Shown here: positions 55,820-64,000 of the stretch, piece after piece
Layout: every line of letters begins with the position of its first letter
How positions within the stretch are numbered: position 1 is the stretch's first letter
Origin: Streptomyces sp. AM 2-1-1
Lineage (GTDB): Bacteria; Actinomycetota; Actinomycetes; Streptomycetales; Streptomycetaceae
Length of the DNA: 64,000 bases
Direction: 5' to 3'
Assembly: GCF_029167645.1 (NCBI RefSeq)
Contig: NZ_CP119147.1
Location: 6,466,501-6,530,500 of the forward strand
The notes under the pieces: model-generated
Told to the model about the DNA's origin: nothing
Seen by the model: the letters and a program-made list of their open reading frames with translations, nothing else
Databases searched by the model: none
Translations under genes and position numbers: made by a program

Positions 55820-57039
55820 CGAACGACGCCACCACCACCATGGACGACCCTTCCACGGGCGGTGTCCCCGCCCGGGCGACGCCGCCCGGCCGGGAACACC
55901 GCCAGGTCACGCCGCCCGAGGACCGGTACGCCACCGAGCTGGCCTTCCTCGCCGCCCACGACTCCGGCCCCCGCCCTCTCGGCTGGCTGCTGACCCCGCG
56001 TGCCGTCGTCACCTTCGTGATGGGCAGCGCGGGAGAGCCGCTGAGCCTGCCGAAGGGCGCCCGGCCGGCAGCGGAGGTGCCTCGCCGCCTCGTCATCGAG
56101 CAGAAGTTCGTCGGCGAGCGCGCTCTGGTCGAACGGTGCGTGGTCACCCTCGCCGGAGAGCGCGGACTCCTTCTCGTGGGCGAACCCGGCACCGCCAAGT
56201 CCATGCTCTCCGAGCTGCTGTCGGCGGCGGTCTGCGGGACCAGCGCACTCACCGTGCAGGGCACCGCGGGCACCACCGAGGACCAGCTCAGGTACGGCTG
56301 GAACTACGCGCTGCTGCTCGCCCAGGGACCCACCGAGCAGGCCCTGGTGCCCTCCCCGGTGCTCACCGCCATGACCCGGGGGGCCGTCGCCCGCGTCGAG
56401 GAGGTCACCCGCTGCCTGCCGGAGGTCCAGGACGCCCTCGTGTCGCTGCTGTCCGAGCGGCGGATCGCCGTCCCCGAACTCACCGGCGGCGAGGGCGCTC
56501 AGGTGCACGCCGCTCCCGGGTTCACCCTCATCGCCACCGCCAACCTCCGGGACAAGGGCGTCTCGGAGATGTCCGCCGCCCTGAAGCGGCGCTTCAACTT
56601 CGAGACCGTGGGCCCCATCGGGGACGTGGACGCCGAGACCGCGCTCGTCCGGCGCCAGTCGCGGGCGGCCGTCGAACGCGTGGGCGCCGCGTACCAGGTG
56701 GACGACGCGGTCCTCGAGGCCCTGGTCACGGCCTTCCGGGACCTGCGCGAGGGCCGCTCCGCGGAGGGCTGGGAGGTCGAGCGCCCCTCCACGGTGATGA
56801 GCACCGCGGAGGCGGTCTCCGTGGCGGGCGCCTTGGGCCTGGCCGCCGCCTACTTCCCCGGCGACCGGGACGTCCTCTCGCTCCTCCCCGGCCACCTGCT
56901 CGGCGTCGTCCGCAAGGACGACCCCGCCGACGCGGCCCGGCTGCTGGGCTACTGGGACGGGCCCGTGCGCAGGCGCGCGGAGCAGGGGTCGGCCACCTGG
57001 CGCGCCCTGTGGGAACTGCGTGCGGTGCTGGAGAACTGA
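55816..57039 (+). CDS. MoxR-type AAA+ ATPase, operon gene 3 (YehL-like)
   Basis: A 407-aa AAA+ ATPase. Walker A GEPGTAKS (122-129); the Walker B region reads VARVEEV (191-197), with Glu in place of the usual Asp; sensor 1 TLIATAN (237-243); arginine finger region LKRRFNF (256-262). MoxR ATPases act with VWA proteins to insert metals or remodel partner proteins. The partner VWA domain is in the next gene, 3 bases downstream. The E-for-D change in Walker B may alter hydrolysis. Start overlaps the previous stop by ATGA. Confidence 0.9.
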   Translation: MTNDATTTMDDPSTGGVPARATPPGREHRQVTPPEDRYATELAFLAAHDSGPRPLGWLLTPRAVVTFVMGSAGEPLSLPKGARPAAEVPRRLVIEQKFVGERALVERCVVTLAGERGLLLVGEPGTAKSMLSELLSAAVCGTSALTVQGTAGTTEDQLRYGWNYALLLAQGPTEQALVPSPVLTAMTRGAVARVEEVTRCLPEVQDALVSLLSERRIAVPELTGGEGAQVHAAPGFTLIATANLRDKGVSEMSAALKRRFNFETVGPIGDVDAETALVRRQSRAAVERVGAAYQVDDAVLEALVTAFRDLREGRSAEGWEVERPSTVMSTAEAVSVAGALGLAAAYFPGDRDVLSLLPGHLLGVVRKDDPADAARLLGYWDGPVRRRAEQGSATWRALWELRAVLEN

Positions 57040-57042
57040 CGG

Positions 57043-60000
57043 ATGAGCGAGTCGATCTCCCCCGCTACGCGGCCTGCCACCGAGGTGTCGCCCACCGCCG
57101 GTGCGCCCACCGCTCACCCGGCCCCGGGCCCGGCGGCCGGACCCGCCACCCCGGATGCCGCGGTGGCGGCGCTCGCGGCGACCGGGCCCCGGTCACCGTT
57201 CCTCATCGGGGTGCGCCACCACGCGCCCTCGCTGGCGGCCGCCCTGCCGGCCCTGCTGGACACGGCCGCCCCCGACGTCCTCCTCGTCGAACTGCCCGCC
57301 GAGTTCCAGCCCTGGCTGGGCTGGCTCGCCCACGAGGAGACCGAGGCCCCGGTGGCGCTGGCCGCCGTGCTCCCCGACGGGCCCGGCCCTCCGGGCGAAC
57401 GGGGCCCGGCCTTCTATCCGTTCGCGGACTTCTCGCCCGAACTGGTCGCCCTGCGCTGGGCGGCCCGGAACGGCGTCCCGGCCGTGGCCTGCGACCTGCC
57501 GCTCGCCGACCGGGCGTGGACGGGCGGCGGCTCCAAGACCCCCGCCCCGGCCCCGGACGCCGGGCCTGCGCCCGGGCCGGGGGAGGGGCACGGGCTGTCC
57601 GACGCGCTCCGGTCCCGGCTCACCGGCCGGGACGGAGACGACCTGTGGGACCGGATGGTGGAAGCCCTCGCGCCCGGTTCGACCCCCGAGGCGCTCCGCC
57701 GTGCCGCCCTGCTCACCGGCTGGGCGCTGCGCCAAGAGACGGAGGCACGGGGCGGAGTGACCGGCACGGACCTGGCGCGCGAGACGTGCATGCGCGGGCA
57801 CGTGGCCCGGGCCATGGCGGACGGGCGGCGCCCCGCCGTACTGGTGGGAGCCTTCCACACCCCGGCGCTGCTCCCGTCCGCCGCCGGAACCGCCGGAACC
57901 GCCGGAACCGCCGGAACCGCCGGAACCGCCGGAACCGCAGGGACCGCCGTGGGTGCCGCGCCGGGTGTGGACGGCACCGGCGACGGCGCGGCAGGGACGG
58001 CACCGTGCACGGTCTCCCTGGTCCCCTACACCTACCCACTGCTCGACTCACGTTCCGGGTATCCGGCCGGTATCCGCGACCCGGAGTGGCAGCACACCGT
58101 CCTGGAGGCGGCCGGGGACCCGGCCGCGCTGCACGAGGCGCTGATCCGCACCGCGGTCCGCGTCTGCGCCGACCTGCGCGGGCAGGGCCACCCCTACGGA
58201 CCGGCGGACGGCCGGGAGGTCGTCCGGATGGCCGGTGACCTGGCCCGCCTGCGTGGGTTGCCCGCCCCCGGCCGCGGAGAACTCCTGGAGGCCGTGCAGA
58301 CGGTGCTGGGACGCGGCGAGACCTACGGCACGGGCCGCGCCGTCGCCCGGACCCTCGAACGGGTACTCGTCGGAGTCCGCACCGGACGGCCCGCGCCCGG
58401 CGCTCCGCGCGGCGGACTGGGCCCCGCGGTCGAGGACGAGATCGCGGCGCTCTCCCTCCCCGGCCCGGAGGCCACCCACGAGAAGACACCGCGAGACCTC
58501 CGGCTCGACCCGGTCCGCTCCCCCCTGGACCGGCGCCGCGAACTCCTGCTGCGCAGGCTGGCGGTGTGCGGCATCCCCTACGGACAGGAACAGGAGGTGA
58601 CCGGCGCGGCGGGCACGGAAGGTCTCACGACGCGCTGGCAGGTGCGGTGGACCCCCGCGACGGCCGCGATGCTCACCGCGGCCGGGGCCCGCGGTGTCAC
58701 CCCGGCCCAGGCGGCCGAGGGCGTGCTGCGGCAGCGGCGCACGGCGGAGCGGGCGGAGGGCGGCCCGACGGCGGCCCAGGTCGTCCGCGGCCTCACGGAG
58801 GCCGCGGAGTGCGGGCTCACCGCCCTGGCCGGTGAACGGCTGACGGAACTGGCGGCCGTACTCCCCGCGAGCGGCACCCTGCCCGAACTCCTCACCGGGC
58901 TCGACCTGCTGGACCGCATCGACGCCGGCCTCCTGCCCGGTCCGGCCGCGCCGGACGCTCCCTCGGGCCGGGACACCGCTGCCGCCGACCGGGCCTCCCG
59001 CACCGCACACGCGGCCGAACTCCTCACGTCGGCCGCGGTCCGCCAGATCGACGGTCTGACCGGCTCGGACGAGCCCGAGGACGCCCGGGCCCTGCTCGAA
59101 CTGGCCCAGCGGGCCGACCGCTTGGGCGGCATCCGACTCACCGACGCACTCGCCCGGCTGACCGCCGACGGTACCCCCCTGATCGCCGCGGCCGCCGGGG
59201 CGATCCGCGTGCTCACGGGGCACCAGGAGGCCGAGACCTTCGGCGGGCGCGTCGCCTCCTGGGTCGACGGAGCCGTGGACGGCCCCTCCCGGGCCGCGCT
59301 CACCGCCCGCCTCACCGGTCTCCTGACGGTGGCGGGCCCGCTCCTGACCGTCGGCGCCGGTGCCCTGGACCCGCTGCTGCAGCGGGTCGTGGAACTGGAG
59401 GACACCGCCTTCCTGGCCCGGCTGCCGGCCCTGCGCGGTGGTTTCGACACCCTGAGCCCGGCCGCCCGGGAGCGGCTGCTGGACACCGTCGAGGAACGGC
59501 TGGGCGAACGGCTCGACCACCTCGACGAGGACGACCCGGTCGAACTGGCCCGCCGTACGGCCGCCGACCTCGCCGCCCGCGACCTCCTGGCCGGCCTCGG
59601 CCTCCCCCTTCCGGCGCCCGCGCACGACGACCGGTGCACCCCGCTGTCCGGCCTTCCCGCCGACGTACCGGCCACCGCGCCGCCGAGCGGCGCCGCCCAC
59701 GCGAGGACCCTGGCACCCGCCGACCGCTGGCGGCTCGTGCTCGGCCGGCGCACCGACAGCCTTCCCTCCCGCGCCGCCCGGACGGCGACGGCCCTGGACG
59801 AGCTCTACGGCGCCGGCCACGGCGAGGGTTCCCGCAGCGGCCTCCCCGGTCACGGACGCGGTGGCGGCCCCGGACAGCGGGGCGGCCGGGAACCGTCGTT
59901 CCCCGGCGTCCGCGAATGGTCCGAGGAGCTGTCCGCGCTGTTCGGACCCGGCATCCGCGAGGAGGTCCTCGCCGCAGCAGCCATGACGGGCCGTCAGGAC

Positions 60001-60831
60001 GTCCTCGCCGCACTCGACCCGGCGGCCACCACCCCCTCCGTGGAACTGCTCCGGACGATCCTGCGGTACGCCGGCGGCCTCCCCGAAGCCCGCCTGGCGG
60101 CGCTCCGGCCCCTGGTCCGCCACCTGGTCGACGAACTGACCCGGCAACTCGCCACCCGGCTGCGCCCCGCCCTCACCGGCACGATGTCGGCCCGGCCCAC
60201 CCGCCGCCCCGGCGGCCGGCTGGACCTGCCGCGCACCCTGCGCGCCAACCTGGCCACCGCCCGCCGCACGGCCGACGGAACGGTCCGGGTCATCCCCGAG
60301 AAACCGGTGTTCCGCAGCCGCGTCCGCCGCTCGGCCGACTGGCGCCTGATCCTGGTCACCGACGTCTCCGGATCGATGGAAGCCTCGACGATCTGGTCCG
60401 CGCTGACCGCCTCCGTGCTCGCCGGGGTGCCGACCCTGAGCACCCATTTCCTGGCCTTCTCCACGGAGGTCGTCGACCTCACCGGCCATGTGCGCGACCC
60501 TCTCTCCCTCCTGCTGGAGGTGAGCGTGGGCGGGGGTACCCACATCGCCGCCGGACTGCGGCACGCCCGCAGCCTGATCACGGTGCCGAGCCGCACCCTC
60601 GTCGTGCTCATCAGCGACTTCGAGGAGGGAGCGCCGCTCGCCGGACTCCTGGCCGAGGTGCGGGCCCTCGTGAACACCGGGAGCCACGTCCTCGGGTGCG
60701 CGAGTCTCGACGATGCCGGCCGCCCCCGCTACTCGACCGGTGTCGCCGGGCAACTCGTAGCTGCCGGCATGCCCGTGGCGGCTCTCAGCCCACTCGAACT
60801 GGCCCGCTGGATAGGGGAGAAGACCGCATGA
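57043..60831 (+). CDS. DUF5682 protein with C-terminal VWA (CoxE-like) domain, operon gene 4
   Basis: A 1262-aa protein in which two usual neighbours appear joined. The N-terminal 800-850 residues match DUF5682/YehM style, with FLIGVRHHAPSLAAALPALL and LLVELPAEFQPWLGW. The C-terminal part (about 880-1262) is VWA-like with an intact MIDAS DVSGS at 1107-1111, a threonine in GGGTHIAAGL and an Asp in LISDFEEGA. A 9-base minisatellite encodes a Gly-Thr-Ala run at 281-301. The MIDAS suggests Mg-dependent protein binding as client adaptor for the MoxR ring. Four-base overlap with gene 5. Confidence 0.85.
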   Translation: MSESISPATRPATEVSPTAGAPTAHPAPGPAAGPATPDAAVAALAATGPRSPFLIGVRHHAPSLAAALPALLDTAAPDVLLVELPAEFQPWLGWLAHEETEAPVALAAVLPDGPGPPGERGPAFYPFADFSPELVALRWAARNGVPAVACDLPLADRAWTGGGSKTPAPAPDAGPAPGPGEGHGLSDALRSRLTGRDGDDLWDRMVEALAPGSTPEALRRAALLTGWALRQETEARGGVTGTDLARETCMRGHVARAMADGRRPAVLVGAFHTPALLPSAAGTAGTAGTAGTAGTAGTAGTAVGAAPGVDGTGDGAAGTAPCTVSLVPYTYPLLDSRSGYPAGIRDPEWQHTVLEAAGDPAALHEALIRTAVRVCADLRGQGHPYGPADGREVVRMAGDLARLRGLPAPGRGELLEAVQTVLGRGETYGTGRAVARTLERVLVGVRTGRPAPGAPRGGLGPAVEDEIAALSLPGPEATHEKTPRDLRLDPVRSPLDRRRELLLRRLAVCGIPYGQEQEVTGAAGTEGLTTRWQVRWTPATAAMLTAAGARGVTPAQAAEGVLRQRRTAERAEGGPTAAQVVRGLTEAAECGLTALAGERLTELAAVLPASGTLPELLTGLDLLDRIDAGLLPGPAAPDAPSGRDTAAADRASRTAHAAELLTSAAVRQIDGLTGSDEPEDARALLELAQRADRLGGIRLTDALARLTADGTPLIAAAAGAIRVLTGHQEAETFGGRVASWVDGAVDGPSRAALTARLTGLLTVAGPLLTVGAGALDPLLQRVVELEDTAFLARLPALRGGFDTLSPAARERLLDTVEERLGERLDHLDEDDPVELARRTAADLAARDLLAGLGLPLPAPAHDDRCTPLSGLPADVPATAPPSGAAHARTLAPADRWRLVLGRRTDSLPSRAARTATALDELYGAGHGEGSRSGLPGHGRGGGPGQRGGREPSFPGVREWSEELSALFGPGIREEVLAAAAMTGRQDVLAALDPAATTPSVELLRTILRYAGGLPEARLAALRPLVRHLVDELTRQLATRLRPALTGTMSARPTRRPGGRLDLPRTLRANLATARRTADGTVRVIPEKPVFRSRVRRSADWRLILVTDVSGSMEASTIWSALTASVLAGVPTLSTHFLAFSTEVVDLTGHVRDPLSLLLEVSVGGGTHIAAGLRHARSLITVPSRTLVVLISDFEEGAPLAGLLAEVRALVNTGSHVLGCASLDDAGRPRYSTGVAGQLVAAGMPVAALSPLELARWIGEKTA
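57883..57945 (+). repeat. 9-base minisatellite inside the DUF5682 gene
   Basis: Six exact GCCGGAACC units (57883-57936) plus a degenerate seventh (GCAGGGACC) encode a repeated Ala-Gly-Thr run. The unit length keeps frame, so copy number could vary between strains without loss of the protein. Confidence 0.95.
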
Positions 60832-62672
60832 CCGCCTCGCCGCTGCCACCTGTCGCGCCGGAGGTCACGGCCACCCTGGTCGAGGAACTCTCGCCCCGGC
60901 TGCGCAAGCGGCTGGACGCCGCCGTCACCAAACTCGGCGCCCGTCCGACGCGCCGCTCCGGGGACACGGTGACGATCACGGTCGACGACGAGACCGAGCT
61001 GCGCCTGCACGCCCCGGGCGGCGTGGTGGCGACGGTGGACGCCATCGCCTGCGGCTGCCTCCTCGCCCCCGCCTGCGTCCACCGCGCGGCCGCCGCCTGC
61101 GCCGCCCCCACCGCCGACCCGGCGACCTCAGGCGACGGCGGATCCGGCCGGCCGCCCGGCGAAGGCGCCTCGGCGACGGATCCGGTCCCCGGGCCCGATC
61201 CGGACCCCGCCGCCGATCCCGCCGCTGCGAACGAGGTGGCGAGCCCGGCCCAGCGCGCCGCGGCGGACGCCCTCTGGTCGGCCGGCGCCGCCGTGCTGGA
61301 GGCCGGCGTCGGTGGGGCCGGCGCCGTCACCCAGTCGGCCCTCCTCCGCGCCGCGCACACCGCCCGGCTCCGGCACCTGCCGCGCGCCGCGGCCGCCGCG
61401 CTGTCCGTCGTCACGCTGCTGCGCGCCGCCCGCACCGGCGACCCGTCCTACCGCACCGCCGACCTCGTCACGGCCCTGGCCGAACTCCTGGGCACCGTCC
61501 ACCGGTTGGGCACCGCCTCCGGGGCGGAGCTGGCAGCCCTGAGAGGCCGCGCGCGCCGCCCGTACAGCCCCGACGGCTCGCTGCGCCTGTACGGCCTCTT
61601 CACCGAACCCGTGGTCACCGACTCCGGGCACGGCGGCGTCCGCACCTGGGTCGCCGCACCCGACGGCCGCCTCCACACGGTCGGAGACGTGGCCCCCGGC
61701 GGCGTCGGACGCGCCCTGGGCGTGGCCGACCGGGCCGTACGCCTGGGAGACAGCGCGCTCACCCATCGCGAGCTGGGACGGGCCGGCCTGGCGGTCTCGG
61801 GCGCGACGGTCTCGCCGGACGGCAGACTGGGCGCGGGGAAGGGCGTCAAGGCCGTCACCGCCCAGGGCGCGGCGTGGACGGAGCCGCCGCTCGCCGCTCT
61901 GTGGGAACCGCCGCCGTCCGTGCAGGCCTCCCGCGCCCTGCGGTCCACCGCGCGCTACGCGGACCCGGACGGTAGCGGCAGTGATCTGCTCTTCCTGGAC
62001 GTCGAACTCCTCGGCGCCGTGCGGGAAACGGGCGGCACCTGCCTGCTCGCGCGGTGCGCAGGGGGCGTTTCCGTCCGGCTCACCGTCGCCGACGACGACC
62101 CCGCGCTCGCCCACCGCGACAACCTGATGCTGCTGGCCACGGCGCCGGGGACACGGTTGAGGATCATCGGCCGCCTCGTCCCCGCCTCGCATCCCCGGCT
62201 CGCCCTCCTCGCCTGCTCGCACCCGACCGGCGACGGCACGATCGACCTCGGCCTCGACCGCCTGCGCCGCGCCGATCTGCCGGACCCGACCGCCCCCGTG
62301 CACCCCGCCCCGCCGCAGGCCGGCGGACCCGGCATCCACTCACCCCTGTACCTCCTGGAGCGGCGGGTCGAACAGGCGGTCCCGGCGGGCCGCGCCGCCC
62401 TCGGCATGCTCGGCGACCTCACCTCCGAGACCCGCCGCATCGGCCGCGCGGGCCTCCCCACGGCCGCCGGACTCCTCACCGCGCTGTGCGCCTCGGCGGC
62501 CCAGCGGGAGCGCGACCACTTCGGCCGCCTCCTCCCGGCCGACACCGACGGCTTCGCCCTGCACTGGCTCACCGCCGCCCGTTACACGGCGGCCGTGGCC
62601 GAGGCCCTGTGCGCGGCCGCGTGGGATACGGCGCCGGAGGAGGGGCGGGCCGTGGCGTCATCGGATTACTGA
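60828..62672 (+). CDS. SWIM zinc-finger protein, operon gene 5 (YehQ-like)
   Basis: A 614-aa soluble protein. The SWIM motif C-x-C-xn-C-x-H is at Cys75, Cys77, Cys83 and His85 (ACGCLLAPACVH). Long helical and beta regions follow without recognised motifs. SWIM domains bind DNA, RNA or protein. In E. coli the homologous slot in the yeh cluster is YehQ. The ATG overlaps the stop of gene 4 (60828-60831), and GGGGAGAAG serves as RBS. It ends the operon; no hairpin is obvious in the 250 bases after it. Confidence 0.85.
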   Translation: MTASPLPPVAPEVTATLVEELSPRLRKRLDAAVTKLGARPTRRSGDTVTITVDDETELRLHAPGGVVATVDAIACGCLLAPACVHRAAAACAAPTADPATSGDGGSGRPPGEGASATDPVPGPDPDPAADPAAANEVASPAQRAAADALWSAGAAVLEAGVGGAGAVTQSALLRAAHTARLRHLPRAAAAALSVVTLLRAARTGDPSYRTADLVTALAELLGTVHRLGTASGAELAALRGRARRPYSPDGSLRLYGLFTEPVVTDSGHGGVRTWVAAPDGRLHTVGDVAPGGVGRALGVADRAVRLGDSALTHRELGRAGLAVSGATVSPDGRLGAGKGVKAVTAQGAAWTEPPLAALWEPPPSVQASRALRSTARYADPDGSGSDLLFLDVELLGAVRETGGTCLLARCAGGVSVRLTVADDDPALAHRDNLMLLATAPGTRLRIIGRLVPASHPRLALLACSHPTGDGTIDLGLDRLRRADLPDPTAPVHPAPPQAGGPGIHSPLYLLERRVEQAVPAGRAALGMLGDLTSETRRIGRAGLPTAAGLLTALCASAAQRERDHFGRLLPADTDGFALHWLTAARYTAAVAEALCAAAWDTAPEEGRAVASSDY

Positions 62673-62924
62673 ACGGCGGGGCCCGGCGAACACGGGCTGA
62701 CGGTCGGACAGTCCCCGGCGTTCGTGCGGCAGTTCCCTGCAACGGCGGCGTCGCATGCGTCGAACGACAAGGTGAACCGGTGCGGGAGGTCCGGTTCAGA
62801 CCCGACCTGCGGGCAAAGAGTGTCGGGCCCCGCAGCCTGACTCTCACGCAGGAGGCGACGCCGCGGGTGGTGAGGGGCCGAAGGCGGGGGTAGACGGTGA
62901 AAAGTACCTAACGAGGGAGGAGCA

Positions 62925-63365
62925 ATGCCGAAGGACACGTCGCTGCGCGCGATGGGATGGGCTCAGACGTTTCCGGTGTCGCAAGGCGTGCGGGCCGGCC
63001 GGCAGTGGACGCGTCAGCGCCTGGCATCCCTGGAATGGACCAGGAACGCGCCCGAATCGGTGGACGCGATCCTGCTCAGTGTTTCCGAACTCGTCACCAA
63101 CGCACATGTGCATGCACACAGTGACGCCCAGCTCGTGCTGACCTGGGACAGCCACTGCCTGCACGTGAGTGTGCACGACTCCGACCCCGTCCCGCCCGCC
63201 AAGAAACCGGAGGACCTCACGTTGACCGGGGGGCGCGGAATGGTTCTCGTCGACGCGCTCGCCGACGGCTGGGCCACGCACCCCCAGGCGTCCGGCAAGA
63301 CCGTCACCGCGTGCTTCGTACCGCCGGGCGCTCCGAAGCCCCGGCACGGCGGAGACGTCAGCTGA
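62925..63365 (+). CDS. RsbW-like ATP-binding regulator (HATPase_c_2)
   Basis: A 146-aa single-domain GHKL ATPase of the anti-sigma/serine-kinase type abundant in Streptomyces. N-box SELVTNAHVHAHS, a G1-like LHVSVHDSDPVPP and GGRGMVLVDAL are present. It may act as kinase or antagonist of an anti-anti-sigma factor. Start at ATG 62925 with a strong GAGGGAGGAG. No sigma or anti-anti-sigma gene is adjacent, so its partner is unknown. Confidence 0.88.
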   Translation: MPKDTSLRAMGWAQTFPVSQGVRAGRQWTRQRLASLEWTRNAPESVDAILLSVSELVTNAHVHAHSDAQLVLTWDSHCLHVSVHDSDPVPPAKKPEDLTLTGGRGMVLVDALADGWATHPQASGKTVTACFVPPGAPKPRHGGDVS

Positions 63366-63445
63366 TTCACCGGGGGTGCCTCCATGTCGTTCGTCGACTC
63401 CGCGCTGCCGGATTTGTGGGTGGTGGTGCCGTTCATGCGCTGAGG

Positions 63446-63750
63446 CGCGACGGCCGGTGTTCGGGGTTCGCAGAAGGTTCCGTCGCGGAGTATGGCGAAA
63501 AGGAACAGGGGCCGCTTGAGCTGCGGTTTCCGCCTCGTGGGGCGTGTCCGCCGTGGACGGAGGTTCCCGGTAACTGTGTGGTCGGCGAGGTCGGCACAGG
63601 AGGCGAGGTGGGCGGCGGTGGGGAAGCTGGCGCCTTGGCCGACGGTGGTCAGCAGCACTGCGGCGGCCCTGACGCCGACACCGGGCACCGAGGTCAGGAC
63701 CGGGGAGAGAGGTGGGCCTCCAGCAGGGAGCTGATCTGAGTTTCCAGGTG
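63446..63750 (-). pseudogene. IS110-family transposase remnant
   Basis: The minus strand reads LETQISSLLEAHLSP, then after a frame change MPGVGVRAAAVLLTTVG and AHLASCADLA, followed by QLKRPLFLF joined directly to AILRDGTFCEPRTPAVA. These are pieces of the C-terminal (Tnp_IS116/IS110/IS902) half in order, but with a frameshift and a deletion of about 35 residues. The N-terminal DEDD half is missing. Confidence 0.75.
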
Positions 63751-63830
63751 TGGGGCAGGGTGCCGGGGAGAGTCCTGTTCGCCCGGCTTGATCACACGCC
63801 GGTGCGGTCGGAGCAGGTCCGGCCCAGAGA

Positions 63831-64000
63831 TCAGAGTTCTGCCGGAGGCAGGCCGAGATGGTCGTGCAGTGCCTGGCTGCCGACGGGTGTCACGAGGAGG
63901 GCGCGGCTGGTTCCGATGCGCGTCATCCACCCGGCGGCGAGTGCGTGGGCGGACAGGGCGGAGCCCACCACGCCGGCCAGGTGGGGACGGCGCTCGGTCC
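63831..64000 (-). CDS. ArsR-family regulator, C-terminal end only (runs off the window)
   Basis: The minus strand from the window edge to the stop at 63831-63833 reads ERRPHLAGVVGSALSAHALA, then AGWMTRIGTSRALLVTPVGSQALHDHLGL, typical of the C-terminal part of Streptomyces ArsR-like winged-helix regulators. Only the last 55 residues are present, so the metal or ligand cannot be guessed. Confidence 0.6.
   Translation of the reverse strand, partial: TERRPHLAGVVGSALSAHALAAGWMTRIGTSRALLVTPVGSQALHDHLGLPPAEL

Overview
The window is typical high-GC actinobacterial chromosome, almost certainly Streptomyces or a close relative. Support comes from the very high GC content, GTG/TTG starts, GGAGG-type ribosome sites, a CebR/CelR-type cellulose operator (TGGGAGCGCTCCCA), RsbU/RsbW-like regulators and many Streptomyces-style IS remnants. 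All names rest on motif recognition by eye; no database search was possible.

Layout. 1-12.9 kb is core-like. It holds the 5' end of a molybdopterin nitrate reductase, a two-gene heterodimeric ABC exporter, a marR plus FAD/Fe-S 2-hydroxyacid dehydrogenase operon, a divergent homodimer-type ABC exporter, an MltG-like transglycosylase, a flavin monooxygenase and YjbQ. 13.2-31.4 kb is an accessory island: a complete IS5-family element, a five-gene minus-strand block containing a full type II Wadjet plasmid-defence operon (jetABCD) followed by an unknown 654-aa gene, a frameshifted IS3 fragment at the jetA start, an unknown divergent gene, an exonuclease-BRCT-BRCT-TerD fusion, a second IS5-family element that seems to carry a passenger gene, and a decayed XRE regulator. 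31.5-42.5 kb is a cellulose-utilisation locus: GH5-FN3-CBM2 and CBM2-GH5 cellulases, an AA10-CBM2 lytic polysaccharide monooxygenase and a CebR-like LacI repressor. Five perfect or near-perfect operators lie upstream of the three secreted enzymes. A beta-phosphoglucomutase/GH65 phosphorylase pair sits inside this locus.

42.8-49.2 kb carries DoxX, a PAS-GAF-PP2C-HATPase phosphatase, KatG and a divergent Fur-family regulator with a likely Fur box. 49.8-62.7 kb is a tightly coupled five-gene operon: a DUF4132 protein, a 1721-aa protein of unknown fold, a MoxR-type AAA ATPase, a DUF5682 protein carrying a C-terminal VWA domain, and a SWIM zinc-finger protein. It resembles E. coli yehI-L-M-P-Q, whose function is unclear. 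The right edge has an RsbW-like ATPase, an IS110 remnant and the 3' end of an ArsR-type regulator.

The strongest candidates for undescribed biology are the 49.8-62.7 kb MoxR/VWA operon, the extra gene behind Wadjet, the nuclease-TerD fusion and the IS with a passenger gene.
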